Below, piece by piece: positions 35,201 through 45,679 of a stretch of DNA of 64,000 nucleotides. The DNA comes from Malus domestica (taxonomy: Eukaryota > Streptophyta > Magnoliopsida > Rosales > Rosaceae), in assembly GCF_042453785.1 (NCBI RefSeq), contig NC_091671.1:39075001-39139000 (forward strand), read 5' to 3'. The position numbers and the translations under genes are program-made. The notes beneath the pieces were generated by a model, which ran no database searches, was not told the DNA's origin, and worked only from the letters and a program-made list of their open reading frames with translations. Each line of letters opens with the position of its first letter. Positions within the stretch are counted from its first letter, which is position 1.

Positions 35201-35833
35201 TTTTGCAGTTAACCTTAGATATAGTAAAGTTACCCTTTTTATTTCATCTTGTCTCCTCCAGCAATTTTAAATCATCCACATCTAAATGAATTAGGTTACT
35301 TTTTAAGCATTATCAATATAATCTCATCTCCTAGTTGTCTGTTATGTCGCAATCTAATCCGATACCTCAAATTATTCGCTATCTGGTAATATTTTGTTCT
35401 ATTGCAATTTATTTATTCCTCGAGAATTTTGTTTCTGTTCAATGCTTTTATTTGCAGCATGCGTTTTTATGCGTTTGAGGAGACGATAATAGTCTTTCCA
35501 TACATGTGCAGAGGAGAAATTTCTGTTATTTGTCACGATGTCAGGCTTCTGAAAGAGAAGTTTGATGAGCGGGTTCCGCTAAGCGAGTCAGTATCCTCGA
35601 GCCAGACGAGCTGCATCCTAGCTTCTTCAGGCTCATCCATGAAAAGCGTGGCATTCGATTTAGTTCCAGAACGACTTGAGTTACCAAAGTCGCCAGAGAA
35701 GGCAAGCCCCGCTCCTTCAGTTGACGGCCTATCACCAAAAAGCATACTCGAACGGGAAAGAACCAAGGCCGATCAAAAGGAACTTATCGACGGTGGATGG
35801 GATGTCGTCTTCGACGAAGAATTGGATGTCTAA
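23276..35833 (+). CDS. CUE-domain coiled-coil protein with TE-inflated intron 6
   Basis: Eight coding exons: 23276-23323, 23798-23960, 24156-25066, 25564-25737, 25844-25960, 26295-26474, 34922-34968, 35512-35833. They total 1962 nt, or 653 residues. Residues about 8-50 form a CUE domain ([20 protein letters not shown], then [10 protein letters not shown]), a helical ubiquitin-binding fold, so the protein probably binds ubiquitin or ubiquitylated partners. Residues about 200-320 are an acidic tandem-repeat region. Residues about 375-560 form a long coiled coil rich in Glu, Lys and Ala. The C terminus ends [13 protein letters not shown]. Coding intron 6 is about 8.4 kb because of an 8.3-kb transposon block; without it the intron would be about 100 bp with intact splice sites, so the gene can still be functional. 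No specific cellular role is established from sequence. Confidence 0.88.
24550..24912 (+). repeat. In-frame 108-bp tandem repeats in the CUE gene
   Basis: Three copies of a 36-codon unit ([20 protein letters not shown] to [10 protein letters not shown]), plus an extra partial copy of [13 protein letters not shown] in the middle one, lie in exon 3. The DNA copies are nearly identical, so the expansion is recent. The frame is kept throughout. Confidence 0.92.
26531..27170 (-). pseudogene. RTE 3' fragment with (TTG)n tail
   Basis: The minus strand encodes the C-terminal 200 or so residues of an RTE reverse transcriptase in broken frames: [20 protein letters not shown] (near 27100), then [20 protein letters not shown], then [18 protein letters not shown] ending DPT and a TAG stop near 26566. 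A 3' UTR of about 20 bases and the CAA run (plus strand) follow. It is more decayed than the homologous stretch 31615-32250 and belongs to a diverged subfamily. Confidence 0.85.
28540..30370 (+). repeat. 0.91-kb tandem duplication with nested shorter repeats
   Basis: The same landmarks recur at 914-bp spacing: AGAGCGATGTAGTGGGAGC at 29155 and 30069, and ATGTTGGGAGTCTGGCTC at 28651 and 29565. Within each copy a unit of about 217 bp is itself repeated (28651/28868 and 29565/29783). The copies are nearly identical, so the duplication is young. Confidence 0.85.
30303..30535 (+). repeat. Tandem 65-bp units with GCCTCTTCGATTTCTGAG
   Basis: Four units starting near 30306, 30371, 30436 and 30501 carry GCCTCTTCGATTT...GAGATC and CCCAGCTTTTGAGAAAGC, followed by a short partial copy at 30522. 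Confidence 0.85.
30680..31354 (+). CDS. LARD-borne coiled-coil, proline-rich ORF
   Basis: Intact 224-residue frame inside the transposon segment. The N terminus is [20 protein letters not shown]. Residues about 95-165 form a predicted coiled coil ([20 protein letters not shown] then [20 protein letters not shown]). The C terminus is Pro-rich with imperfect repeats ([47 protein letters not shown]). There is no zinc knuckle, protease or polymerase. A TE-encoded structural protein is possible, but function is unknown. It is not a host gene by position. Confidence 0.6.
   Translation: MSGPSDRRFDLNLVEEAAPPSPDNIWRPSFVSPTGPLTVGDSVMKNDMTAAVVARNLLTPKDNRLLSKRSDELAVKDSLALSVQCAGSVSNMAQRLFARTRQVESLAAEVMSLKQEIRGLKHENKQLHRLAHDYATNMKRKLDQMKETDGQVLLDHQRFVGLFQRHLLPSSSGAVPRNEAPNDQPLMPPPSRVLSSTEAPNNPPPVPSLSGALPTAETSPKQPL
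31598..31616. other. Perfect small hairpin at the LARD/RTE junction
   Basis: GACTTGGAAAATCCAAGTC is an 8-bp perfect inverted repeat with a 3-base loop, lying exactly where LARD-like DNA meets the RTE 3' end. Confidence 0.7.
31615..34773 (-). CDS. RTE-clade LINE endonuclease/reverse transcriptase, intact
   Basis: Uninterrupted ORF of 1052 residues starting at an ATG ([13 protein letters not shown]). The apurinic-type endonuclease spans about residues 102-345, with LGTWNIGTL (N108), LQETKW (E135), GGDLNGHVG (D241, N243), QIDFLL (D308) and [10 protein letters not shown] (H335). The reverse transcriptase spans about 570-850: [28 protein letters not shown] (D706), [10 protein letters not shown] and FADD (795-798). 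A C-terminal zinc-less tail ends in [14 protein letters not shown]. There is no RNase H, as expected for RTE. All catalytic residues are present, so the protein could be active. The stop differs from the second copy: DPT-TAG there, DPTQ-TGA here, because the sequence switches to LARD DNA right at the stop. Confidence 0.92.
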   Translation of the reverse strand: MKMNPEQNRAKARASPVSGALCGLSTVISEQGSLYLHRHPDAVLNEQGGHRNFFSNDSTQSCLGAYAPINFTRDTQKKYFDPIRRGRVKKLGQKGRVQESKMRLGTWNIGTLTGKSMEVVEVMVRRRINIMCLQETKWVGSKAKDLENSGFKLWYSGTNRTRNGVGIIVDKTLVQDVVDVKRVGDRIMAIKIVIGQELINVISAYAPQVGLDTSSKEKFWEDLGDLVQGIAQTEKLFIGGDLNGHVGMETGNYGGFHGGHGFGERNEDGEAILDFAMAYDLFLANTFFKKREEHVITYKSGSSKTQIDFLLMRKGDRITCKDCKVIPGESVANQHRLLVMDVHIKRVRQKNKTWKCPRTRWWNLKEEKQAIFKEKVITKCVWDREGEASQMWDSMASCIRKVAKEVLGESKGFAPHQKESWWWNEEVQTKVKAKKECFKALYKERTDENGERYRKAKQEAKKAVREAKLAAYDDMYKRLDTKEGELDIYKLSRAREKKTRDLNQVRCIKDEDGKVLATENAVKDRWRGYFHNLFNEGHEMSASLGELSNSEECRNYSFYRRIRKEEVVVALKKMKHKKAIGPDDIPIEVWKLLGETGITWLTDLFNRILKTKKMPNEWRMSTLVPIYKNKGDVQNCMNYRGIKLMSHTMKLWERVIEHRLRQETRVSDNQFGFMPGRSTMEAIYLLRRLMERYRDGKKDLHMVFIDLEKAYDRVPRDILWRILEKKGVRVAYIQAIKDMYEGAKTAVRTHEGQTESFPITVGLHQGSSLSPYLFALVMDELTRHIQDDIPWCMLFADDIVLIDETQEGVNAKLNLWREVLESKGLRLSRSKTEYMECKFSANGGQNELGVRIGDQEIPKSDRFRYLGSILQKNGELDGDLNHRIQAGWMKWKSASGVLCDRRMPLKLKGKFYRTAIRPAMLYGTECWAVKHQHVHKMGVAEMRMLRWMCGHTRKDKIRNEDIRGKVGVAEIEGKMRENRLRWFGHVQRRPTDVPIRRCDYGTEVQGRRGRGRPRKTLEETLRKDLEYLDLTKDMTQDRAQWRSKIHIADPTQ

Positions 35834-35982
35834 GCCTTCTACTGCGTATCATATGCCGTGAATATGAACAGGATCAACTTCGAAGACGGATGCAATTTTT
35901 GTTTCAAATTAAGGAGGATTTATATATTTTGCTATAGCCTGCAAGTATTTATATGATTTTGTATAGTGGAGATTTAAAACAA

Positions 35983-36203
35983 GGACAAGGATTGTCTGCC
36001 CTTCACTTCCGGTGACCTCCCCGTGCCCTTCTATTTTGTGTGGTCACGATTAAGCCATGTCAATATTTTATATTACTATTTATTTTTGTCTTATTATATC
36101 TATAAAAAAAATAATATAAAATGTTGACGTGACTTAACCGTGACCATACAAACAGGAAGGCACGAGGAAGGCATCGGAAGTGGAGGGCAGACAATCCTTG
36201 TCC
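35983..36203. mobile_element. MITE with long TIRs and 9-bp TSD
   Basis: The left end GGACAAGGATTGTCTGCCC is the inverse of the right end, and the pairing runs inwards for most of the 221 bp. The flanks TTAAAACAA (35974-35982) and TCAAAACAA (36204-36212) form a 9-bp duplication with one mismatch, which suggests a Mutator-type origin. It lies about 150 bp downstream of the CUE gene stop codon and may sit in its 3' UTR. Confidence 0.75.
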
Positions 36204-36491
36204 TCAAAACAATCATAATTTGGACTTGATGAGTTTATTAGAATATTATATATGTACACATATTTTATTCCTGACAGTGAAATGTTCCTGGGCCTGTTGA
36301 CGGCCAATACTGGAATGATTTTATCCTTAAGGGTGTGTTTGTTTGACTTTAGCTCTTACTAGATTAGACTAGATTAAAGGGTAAGGTAGTCTAGTGCTTG
36401 TTTCTCACTAGGACTAACTTTAATGGGATAAAGTCTCACTTGCCTAGACTAACGGGCTCACTAAACAGTCTTAGCGGACCCCTCAAGAACC

Positions 36492-38813
36492 ATGGGATTG
36501 CTAGGATCGTTCCCTTGCTTCCTCTTGACTGCGCCATCTCCAATAATGACTCCTAGTCGCCTCCAAATGTCGTCTCCGAATTCTAGGCCCCATGTGGAAA
36601 TGGTGAGTCACACAAGTATTTTTTGGTTAATTTTTAAGAGTATTTATTAAATATAGCTAGAATTTGACCTTTAATTTCAAAAATATCAGTTTTTAAAAAA
36701 AAAATATCATATATAGCCAAAAATAAACTTTAAAAGACTAAAATACCCTCATCGCATTTGAGCTCTTGGGATTTTTTCTCTCTATACCTAGTAATTGTTC
36801 AATTCACATATACGGATGGGATTTCCTTCTACTCTTATTTATTTTTATTTTTTTTAGGGGTTTTGATTATTTCCATATATTCCAATCCAATAAGTGGAAA
36901 GAACCAAAAGAGAATGAGCAATCAACTTGTCAAATTCATTTATGGGTAAATTACATAATAACCTCTAAGGTTTGAGGTCTATTACAACCTCATACAACAT
37001 CTTTAAAACATTTCACTTTCATACCTCACGAACTATTTTATTTCAAAATAATACCTCCGTTAGATTTTCCATCCATTAGTCTGTTAAATGCTAACGTGGC
37101 TGCCACGTGGCAAAAAATATATTTTTTATACATTAAAAATATTATAATATTAACCCTATTTAAATTAAAAAAAAAAAAACAGAAAAACCCGAACCCAGAT
37201 CCCCTTCCTTCCCCCTCACCTTTCTGTAACTCCCATTCACAAAATCCACCACTCAGCCCACGGTTCATCCCCATTGAAGCACTTCCATACCTAATTCTAC
37301 CCACCAACCAACCCATTTACAAAATCCCCACTCCGAAACCCTAATAACCTAACCCCCAAACTCGTAGAGAGTCCTGCCCAAACCGTCGAAAAAGTCAGAG
37401 TTGACGGAGAAGCTCTGAAGGTGGGCAGCAGTGGCGGTGGAACCGAAGGAAGCGGTGGGCTTGGGGGTCGAGGAGAAGGGGTTAGGTGGTTGGCCCTCTG
37501 AGGAGTGGTCGGACTCGAGAAACATGGCAGGAGGTTAGGGGAGGCGAGGCAGGAGAGGTCGAGGTTGGAAGGGTCGAAGAAGAGGAGGTCGTCAAAGTTA
37601 GGATGGATGGACGGGAAGGAAGAGATAGGTAAGAGGGTGGGGGTGGGATGTGGGGTTGCAGGGAAGGATTTATGGGAGAAAGAGGTCAAGGTGGGACCCG
37701 CGCTGAGGGATGCTCGGGTGGATGGGATGAAGGGGTGGAAGGGATTGATGGAGGGGTGGATGAGATGGATGGATGGGATGGAAGCGATGGGTAAGGGGGT
37801 GGGGGTGGGATGTAGGGTTGCGGGGAAGGATTTCTAGGAGGGAGAGGGAGGGAGAGAGAGAGAGAGAGGTCGAGGTGGGACCTACGCTGAGGGGTGCTCG
37901 GGTGGAAGGGATGGAGGGGTGGAGGAGATAGACGAACGGGAAGGAAAAGATGGGTAAGGGGTAGGGGTGGGATGTGGGGTTGCGGGGAAGGATTTCTCAG
38001 AGAGAGAGGGAGGGAGAGAGAGAGAGAGAGGTCGAGGTGGGACCTACGCTGAAGGGTGCTCAGGTGGAGGCGATGGAGGGGTGGAAGGGATGGACGGACG
38101 GGAAGGAAGAGATGGGTAAGGGGGTGGGGGTGGGATGTGGGGTTGCGGGGAATGATTTATGGGTTTGGGTTTTTCTGGTTTTTTATTTTTTAATAGGGTT
38201 AATATTATAATATTTTAAATATATAAAAAATTATTATTTTTGCCACATGGCAACCATACCAGTACAAATGTGGCAGCCACGTCAGCATTTAACAAACCAA
38301 TGAATGTAAAATCTAAGGAAGGTATTATTTTGAAATAAAATAATACGTGAGCTATGAAAGTGAAATGTTTTAAAGATATTATATGGGGTTATAATAAACC
38401 TCAAACATGAGGGAATATTAGGTAATTTACCCTTCATATATTAATTGACGAACACCTAAAACTGTATATTTTTGCATGATAATCATCTGATATTTTTTCT
38501 GTAAATTTCATAGACCCGGAACTTCTGCATATTTTCAAAATAGAATTTTTCATGTCTTCGTTTGGATGGAAATCTCTAGTATACGGTTCCATGGTATTAT
38601 GCATATATAATATTAATTTGAGGAACACACTTTTTATCGATCTAATTGTTGTTTTGATTGCTCCCCATGTATTCTAATATATCAATTTCTACTTCAATTT
38701 TTATATTTATAATGTGTTTTGATTTCACAATGGTGCAGCCGACATACATTCATGGTGTTCGTCTTGTTCCAAAAGGCCTTCAATATCCCCATTTGCCACT
38801 CCCTTCCTCATGA
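36492..38813 (+). CDS. Possible 61-residue spliced peptide, unrecognised
   Basis: Two exons (36492-36602, 38739-38813) join in frame across a GTGAGT donor and a GTGCAG acceptor and give 61 codons starting ATGGGATTG and ending TCATGA. The N terminus is hydrophobic (LLGSFPCFLLTAP); the C terminus reads GVRLVPKGLQYPHLPLPSS. I recognise no family. The intron would contain the MULE at 36944-38432. A clean spliced frame this short can arise by chance, so this is a low-confidence candidate. Confidence 0.2.
36944..38432. mobile_element. Mutator-like non-autonomous element (MULE), 1.49 kb
   Basis: Long terminal inverted repeats of about 250 bp begin GGGTAAATTACATAATAACC at left and GGGTAAATTACCTAATATTC read from the right. 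The flanks TTCATTTAT (36935-36943) and TTCATATAT (38433-38441) form a 9-bp target-site duplication with one mismatch. Long TIRs plus a 9-bp TSD are diagnostic for Mutator-like elements. No transposase is encoded; the interior is a G-rich tandem array. Confidence 0.85.
37600..38160 (+). repeat. G-rich tandem array inside the MULE
   Basis: Unit of about 160 bp repeated roughly 3.5 times: the landmark GGGGGTGGGATGTGGGGTTG recurs near 37637, 37797, 37960 and 38121. Each unit also carries a GAGAGAGAG run and a GATGGATGG-rich stretch. The plus strand is strongly purine-rich. Confidence 0.85.
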
Positions 38814-40330
38814 ACAAAGATGAATACAATTTAAAAGACAATTGGCTTTTAGTTGTAATTAGGTTTTAATTTTGAGGGAAAATGGGTATATTTAAGTAGA
38901 ATTTTGGATATATTTGAAATTATTTATAAAAAATTATATTTATAAATTTAACGGCTAAATTTTGATTATTAATGATAAAAACTCAATTTTGAAGTTGTAC
39001 TAGAATGGAGTACTATTGTTGATGCGTACATATCCAAAATTGCTTGTATGAATTTTAAGAAGCTTATAGTGCGACACACGAAAGTGACATGAAAAAATCT
39101 GTCCAGTTCCGTTGACTAATCTCGTCATTATGTGATTTTGGCGAACTCAATTCAGCCAAACAATGCATGATGATGGTGTGCTGGTGGAGAAATTTTTAAG
39201 TGTACTTGAGATATGAACAAGTACATTATGTGCGATAAAAGTATGGGATCTTTGAATAAAAAAACTCACATTCACTTATCTCATAACACGTGATGTACAG
39301 AGATATATTTCTGGAACACTGTTGGTGGTTCAAAAATATGAGAGCTATAAATTAAAATGTCCAGATGGTTAATGAATGTACATCCGGTTAATCTTAAGAA
39401 AAAGTGAAGTCAAATGGCTTTTGGGGATAAGCAAATCATTTTCTTACACATTCAGCAATTAGAAACATTGCCAGATTGGTCGGTTTTGACTCCAGTCAAT
39501 GATAGTAAGGTTTAACATTTCAATTTGGGCACGTAAATAATAAATGGTCTAACGGTTTTATTCTTTGAAAAGTCCGAGGTTCAACTCAGATAGATGGTTA
39601 GTTTGATACCAAATATATTTTTTCCAAAGGAAAAAATTTCGGGCACCATGACTTATGCTTTTTGTGACACTCTTGAATTTGGACTCAAATATTTGTGCTA
39701 GTCGTGGAAATTATAGTAGAACATTTGTTTGTCTCTCAATCCTCACATATAACGTGGTCTAGTAATATTTACTTGTACTTGTAAATGAAAAAATTTAGAT
39801 TTGAATCTTGTGAATAATGAGATCGGAACCAATTTGCTCTCTCACCTTCATAGTGTAAATATATTTTTGTATCAAAAAGGTAAGGAGCCAAGTATTTTTC
39901 ACACAAATATATAGAATGATCATTACTATCAACAAACTAAGAAAATAAGAGTACATTAAACTATCATATATTTACAATGTCAAATATGAGAGATTTTTTC
40001 AGTGTGTTCGGAACACGAAGTGTTACAACACATGTCATTATATAAGTAGAAAGACACTTGAAAAATAAAACTTTTCTCTACTTATATAATAACATATAGT
40101 GTACCATCTTGTATTCCGAGCATCCTAAAAATTTCTGTTCATCAAGACATTTGGAGCTTTAATTGTCTACATACTAATTAAACCTACCATCTATCCAAAA
40201 AGTGGTCACCTTTGCCTAATTATTATACAGAGAAAACCACAATACCCCTATGGTTAATTAGTCACCCTAATACTGAGTAATCTCAAACTTGGCCAACCAG
40301 TGCTAATTATGATTATAATTAACCTCTTAA
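38814..40330. other. AT-rich intergenic DNA, no gene seen
   Basis: No coding exon, RNA gene or bounded repeat could be supported in this stretch. The part next to 40331 may hold the 3' UTR of the DVL gene. Confidence 0.4.
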
Positions 40331-40486
40331 TTACTCATGCCAGCATAAGAGCATCACACTACATCTCCATATGATGTAAAGCCGCGCCCGCTGCTCTCGT
40401 ATCTGCTTCGAACACCGTCCCCATGGCCGAACCTTCGAACTAGAACTCCTCGTCCTTGTTGGAATCGCCTTGGCTTCCATGTCCAT
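40331..40486 (-). CDS. DVL/RTFL (ROTUNDIFOLIA4-like) small peptide
   Basis: A 51-residue ORF from ATG at 40486 to TAA at 40331. The C-terminal half carries the DVL/RTFL signature: a basic, Cys-containing run [20 protein letters not shown] followed by MLLCWH. The N terminus is short and Ser/Arg-rich ([20 protein letters not shown]). Known family members are plant-specific membrane-associated peptides that restrict polar cell proliferation and shape lateral organs when overexpressed. One conserved Arg of the usual RRC motif is Trp here (IWRC), which may be a family variant. No introns, as is typical. A longer overlapping frame on the same strand (40354-40779) lacks family resemblance and is taken as spurious. 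Confidence 0.9.
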   Translation of the reverse strand: MDMEAKAIPTRTRSSSSKVRPWGRCSKQIREQRARLYIIWRCSVMLLCWHE

Positions 40487-40662
40487 GCAGAAAACAAGGA
40501 ATATTTGAAACTGAAAACTAGATAGTTATCGACTAAATTCTTAAAGCGGTTGAGACTGAGAGAGTGGGAGTGATTGAAATTGGAAGAGACTTTGAAGAAG
40601 TTTGGAAGACTTGTGGTGGTGGCGGGTTTGAACTTGATGGTGGTTTTTAGGGACAAAAGTGG

Positions 40663-40670
40663 TTTAAATA
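40663..40670 (-). promoter_or_regulatory. TATA box of the DVL-like gene
   Basis: Minus strand reads TATTTAAA about 180 bases upstream of the DVL start codon, which implies a leader of about 150 bases rich in CCACC and TCTTC motifs. Confidence 0.5.
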
Positions 40671-42890
40671 GAGAAAATGGAGAGGAGGAAGGAGGAGGGA
40701 GGAGGAGGAAGAAGATATGAGAGAGGGGAACAAAAATATGTGGTGGTAGTTGACAAATGTTGGCCCCTGGTTGGGCCAATAAGACAGGGGTGGGGCCCTC
40801 CGATTAGCTTGTCTGCTCGTTGCTTACACCCTCAAAAGGGACCTCTCATCGTCGTCATCGACTCTTCCTTCCATTGGAGGGGTCATCCGACTCATCCCCG
40901 ACTCATCCCCGTCTCTGTCTGAGTGATTAAGATAATTAAAATATTAGAGAAAACTAATACAAAATTGAAAACACAAAGAAAGAGATTTGATTTGGGATTA
41001 TATTGTTTTAAGACTATTAATTGTCTGTTATACCCGAAGATAATACACTTAAATAATAGTCGAGGGGGGATATTCGACCCTAAACTTCTATTCGTCTCTC
41101 GTTTCTTCTTTAAACAAATTGAAGAACTTAATGGATCGAATAAATGGAAAAAGCTAATGTGCTATGTAATTGAGGTTTACTGTAAATTAGGGTTCCAATT
41201 GTTAAGGCTAAAGATTGATTTCTATAGTTTTATAGTGTAAAAGTCAACCAATAGAGAATTAGATATAAACCTCTAAAGTCCAATCAAGCTTAAAACCTTG
41301 TTATGTTTGCTCTTCGTATCGATATTTTTTACAATTAATCTATTTATGTGTTCTCATATTTTATTACCTGGGCACTATAATTCTTTTACAATTAATATTA
41401 TATGGTTTTCTTTAAGAAAAATAAGCAAAGGGTGTGAGGAATTAATAGTGCAAATAGACATTTATTATAAAAAAAGATTGTACACGTATTATACCTTGGT
41501 TAGTGGCATAAGAATTAATTAATCTATATATTAGTTATCATTACTTGATCATATCACAATAATAATTCAGTTTTTTAGTCGAAACGACAATATTTTTATT
41601 CATATAGAGATTTAAATGTCAAGGTAAGATGTTTTGTTTATTTTTTGTTTATTTTTTTATTTTTTATTTTTTGTCAAGGTAAGATGTTTAATATCATTGT
41701 GAAAAGCTTGTTTTCTTAATAGCTTACGTATTGATGAATAAACTTCACATACTTAATACACCATATATATGTTTTTTCAATTATCTTAATACATCTCACA
41801 TATTTTCCCATAGTACGCTCACACTCTACACTTTCAACATACATCCCACATTTTGTGCATACACTCCACTCTTCAGTCTTAGATAAAACAATTCAACCAT
41901 TAATTTGTTTTTGTACCAAAATGCATACAAGTGTCAATCTATGCAACCACAAATTTTTCTTTGAGCTCATTCAACCATGTAGTTTTCATGGTAATCAATA
42001 TCTTCATCAAACGAACTAAGTTTGGATTCAAAGGCATGCCAATTATTCTTTAAGTACTCCTCCGCACTAGAAGTACCAACACAATAGCCGGAGTTTTGTG
42101 ATCAGATATGGGCTAGGGCTTATTAATTAACTGTGTGATACTCATCATCAACCATGCTTTTTACAAGGGATATCATTCGTAGCACAACTATAAGAATGCC
42201 AACATCATTGAAATCATTAAAATAATGAAAAACATGATGTCTCACCTCATGTAAAGCTTTCGAAATGTCAATTTCATGTTCCATTCGTCAAAAATATTTT
42301 TTTCAATCAACGTGTTTGTAATCTCATTGGTTATGGTTTTGTTCTACAATGGAGGATGAGAGTGGTTTTGAGAGTTAAGGAAGATAAATAATATTGGGAT
42401 ATGCATACTAAAAGTGATGGGGGTGTATTTTTTTATTGTTTTTTTTTTTACCTTATGATATCGAAATTGTCATTTCATATTAGAGTATATAAGTTATTTA
42501 ATATAATTTAATATGAAGTGTATTCAACATTATGTGGAGTGAATAAAAAAAGTATGTTCATATTATAAAGTTTAAGGAAGTTTTTGTATGTTCGAAGAAT
42601 TCAAATTGCTTAGTTATGCTTTCTTTCTTTTTACGACAATAAATCCCACTATAACTCCACATTTTCGACCAACTCTTAAGGCTCATTTGAAGGTGTTTTC
42701 AAAATAACTAAAGTACTTTCAAAACTAAGAACACTTTTGTTGATAATACTTTTGGAACACAACTAAGTTCTCTCTAAAAGCGCTATCAGCTATTAAATCA
42801 CTTCCAAACTAATGTTAGCTTCGAACATGAAAGTAATTGGAAATACGATTGAAATGCTCAAAAATCGCTTAAACAAATTAGGCAAGACTT
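40671..42890. other. AT-rich intergenic DNA, no gene seen
   Basis: Upstream region of the DVL gene followed by AT-rich sequence. Around 42670-42880 the DNA resembles dispersed AT-rich repeats (CTTTCAAAACTAAGAACACT), but no element ends were found. Confidence 0.4.
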
Positions 42891-42893
42891 TAC

Positions 42894-43170
42894 TTTTTTT
42901 TTTTTCATTTTGATTCACACTCTCAACAAACACTTGTGTGCACCAAAATAGAAAGAAGACAAGCTCGATCACACAAACTGACTCCAGAATTAATACAACG
43001 AGTAAATCAACAGCCCCCTAACCTTTACAGTTCATAACCGATCCTCCTACCAACAAAACTCCAGTCGAACAATAAGTACTTAACATTATGGAGGGTGAGA
43101 ATCGAACTTCAAATATCTTCTATTTCAACACTTCCAAGTTGCCAACCCAACCCACCTAACTAAGCTCTCT
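42894..43170 (-). mobile_element. Candidate tRNA-derived SINE
   Basis: On the minus strand a B-box-like AGTTCGATTCTC (43097-43108) follows an A-box-like TTGGCAACTTGG (43133-43144) at tRNA-like spacing, and the element could end in the A run that appears as T's at 42894-42906. No target-site duplication was identified and the family is unknown. Confidence 0.4.
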
Positions 43171-43659
43171 AACCCAAAACCAGCTCTAGATCATTGTGAA
43201 TATGATTAAAGAATCTGCATGTACTAGAGCATATGACATTCTTCAAGTTCAGACTGGCCAGTAACTACATTTTGTAACCACTACCAAGACTCCACGTCTC
43301 GGATAAGGACTAGTACAATGGGGCCAGCCACACCCTCCCACGGCTAAATAATCACGTGCAACATGTCGTGCTATGTTCGACTCCAAATTATGTTGGTCAA
43401 ACCGACATGCTATCCACTTTATCTTCAGCAAAAACCAAATACAATCACATGTAAACATTATCTTCGACTTCATCTCGTGAAACAAGTTTTTAACTTTTTA
43501 CGAATATCGTTTCTCACATATTATTTTTAGAGGCTAACATGATAACGGATGCACGTTAGTATTAGATTTGACAAATAGATCGTGTTTGTTTGTGTTATTT
43601 TCATGTCATATTTGTTATCTTAACGGATTATGTCATGCTAAATTTGTTGTCTTAAGAGG

Positions 43660-43960
43660 TTCTTAATAGATGACCGGATAATGACCTGACTCATTAGAGT
43701 CATGTAGTTTTGTGTCAGGTAAATTAGTTAAAGAAATTGCCATTTATAATGTCTAGACCTTGCAAATAGGTCATGTTCGTGTCGTTTACGTGTTATACCC
43801 GTTGCTCAAAGGGTATTTCAATGGGTGACCCGATAACGATCCGATTCGTTAACATGTTCTTAATGGGTGACCCGATAACGATATGATTTGCTAACGCATT
43901 CTGAATAGGTGACCTGATAATAATCCGAATAGTTAACGGGTTCATCCGAAACCTATTATT
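43660..43960. repeat. Degenerate tandem repeat with GGTGACCCGATAACGA
   Basis: About three adjacent copies of a 42-43-bp unit (AATGGGTGACCCGATAACGA then TCCGATTCGTTAAC) occur between about 43828 and 43955, with an older copy near 43670. Origin unknown. Confidence 0.6.
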
Positions 43961-45218
43961 TCTGTGTCGTTTCGTGTCAGGTTAACAGGCCGTGCAAGAA
44001 ATTAGTAAGCATAATCAGTATCGTAATAATTGCTTTTAGTTTTCATAAAAGTTTAAGTTTATCATAAAATTCATGTATTATGATTATACGTACATTAAGA
44101 TCCTTAAATCTTAAAAGATTGTCGGTGTGATAACAATAGTTGTATTTGTTTTTTTTTTAAATTCTAGTTTTGTCACAAGATACATGTACTATATGCTTGT
44201 TAAGATTCGTAAACCTTAGGAATTCAAAAAGATAATCTTCAATGACTTGAAGCAGAAGTTGAAGCCCTACTTGTATGGACTTTAAGGAACAGTAAGGACG
44301 ATCATTCGCCTTCAACAACAACGACCTTACAAAACCTGCATTCCACGTGCGAATGTGAACCCTACGAATGGACAACTTGGGGGGCACCCCTTTAAATTAG
44401 TGGCTTTGACGCACCACAAGTTGGTCTGAGAGAGATACCTAATTGTCTCAGGGGACACTTCATGCAGTGAGAGAAAACACTTGCAACCTTATCTCTCAAT
44501 GGATGAAAACATTCAAGAGATAATTATTGATGCTTGACAGAATTCCACATCAGATGGCATGTTTTACTTAATTGAAACGAAAAAATCATGAGTCAAGAAA
44601 GCGACAGAAGGGATCGCCATGGGATCAATTAGGAGGCTAACTAATCTGATTCTTGATTTTTTAAGTATCAGATCAAAACGAATTTTAATGTAGAACTCAA
44701 AGTTTGTTTTTTGATTTAAAGGATTAGTAAATAGAAGGGGAGTTGCGAATTAAAACAGTCATGATACTTAAGTTTTCGTAAACCCTGGTCAAGAATCGAT
44801 TGATTCTAGCACCCATCCCATGTAAGCAAACACGTCATACACATAGGTTGAGGGGCAACTCTTTTATATCACTAAGACATATGATCGGATAATATACCAC
44901 CCAACTACAGTTGGACTGATTCTTTCATGCCACCTATAAAATATCAATGCACGAGTGCTACCCAAGTCCTTCTTCCATAATATGATAATTAGGAGACGCT
45001 CACGTGGGAAGGATGAAGGGGGCTTCAGAACCATTGTACAAAAACCAATGAGAATGTTTTTGCTTCCACAAAGTCTTAATAAAAATCCAACTTGTCGGAT
45101 GAAGAAACGAAGGAAGAGCGCAAGTACATTATCAGCATTGGATATTTTCCGACCAAACAGACCAGATTCACAATTCCATTCTGCACACTTGATGGAACAA
45201 CTATTATTTTTCATCTGG
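43961..45218. other. Intergenic DNA, nothing recognised
   Basis: No coding exon, RNA gene or element boundary supported. Confidence 0.4.
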
Positions 45219-45344
45219 ATAGTTCTGGATACTAAGAGTGAGCATTGGAGCAACGGAAATGTTGCTCCTTTGTAACCGAAATGTCACGAGTTCGAGTTGT
45301 GAAAACAACCGCTTTGCAAAGTAAGGGTAAGGTTGCGTATAACC

Positions 45345-45583
45345 TCTAAAAAATAATGGGTTTGTGGGTCAATTTTATTGTTTCATTGTATTACATTGGC
45401 TCCGTAAGCGTAAGAAGCTCTCTTTATATTACAAACTATACAACTAATATCTAATACCCTTAACTACATGTTCCCACCTCACTTGACAACATTTAATGTG
45501 AGGAGTAATTAACATTGACAATTGCCATGTCCATGTTGACAGACAACAACTTCTTTTATTGACAATAGCAACTCTTGTTGACA
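45345..45583 (-). repeat. 3' LTR of copia element 2
   Basis: In element orientation it begins TGTCAACAAGAG, directly after the purine-rich CTCGAGGGGACG at 45584-45595. It is a direct repeat of 47517-47752. Confidence 0.85.
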
Positions 45584-45679
45584 CGTCCCCTCGAGTTGGT
45601 GCATAGATGTCGTGAATGCCCAACTTGCTCAATGAGCTGTGAAATATTGTACTTGTGACTGCTTTGGTGAGCATGTCTG

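Noticed and set aside
37297..38210. Several Pro- or Gly/Arg-rich frames on both strands
   Set aside because: They are translations of the purine-rich tandem array inside the MULE; no codon or family signal.
40354..40779. 141-residue open frame on the minus strand
   Set aside because: It overlaps the DVL peptide gene in another frame, covers its leader and TATA box, and shows only low-complexity Ser/Pro/Phe sequence.
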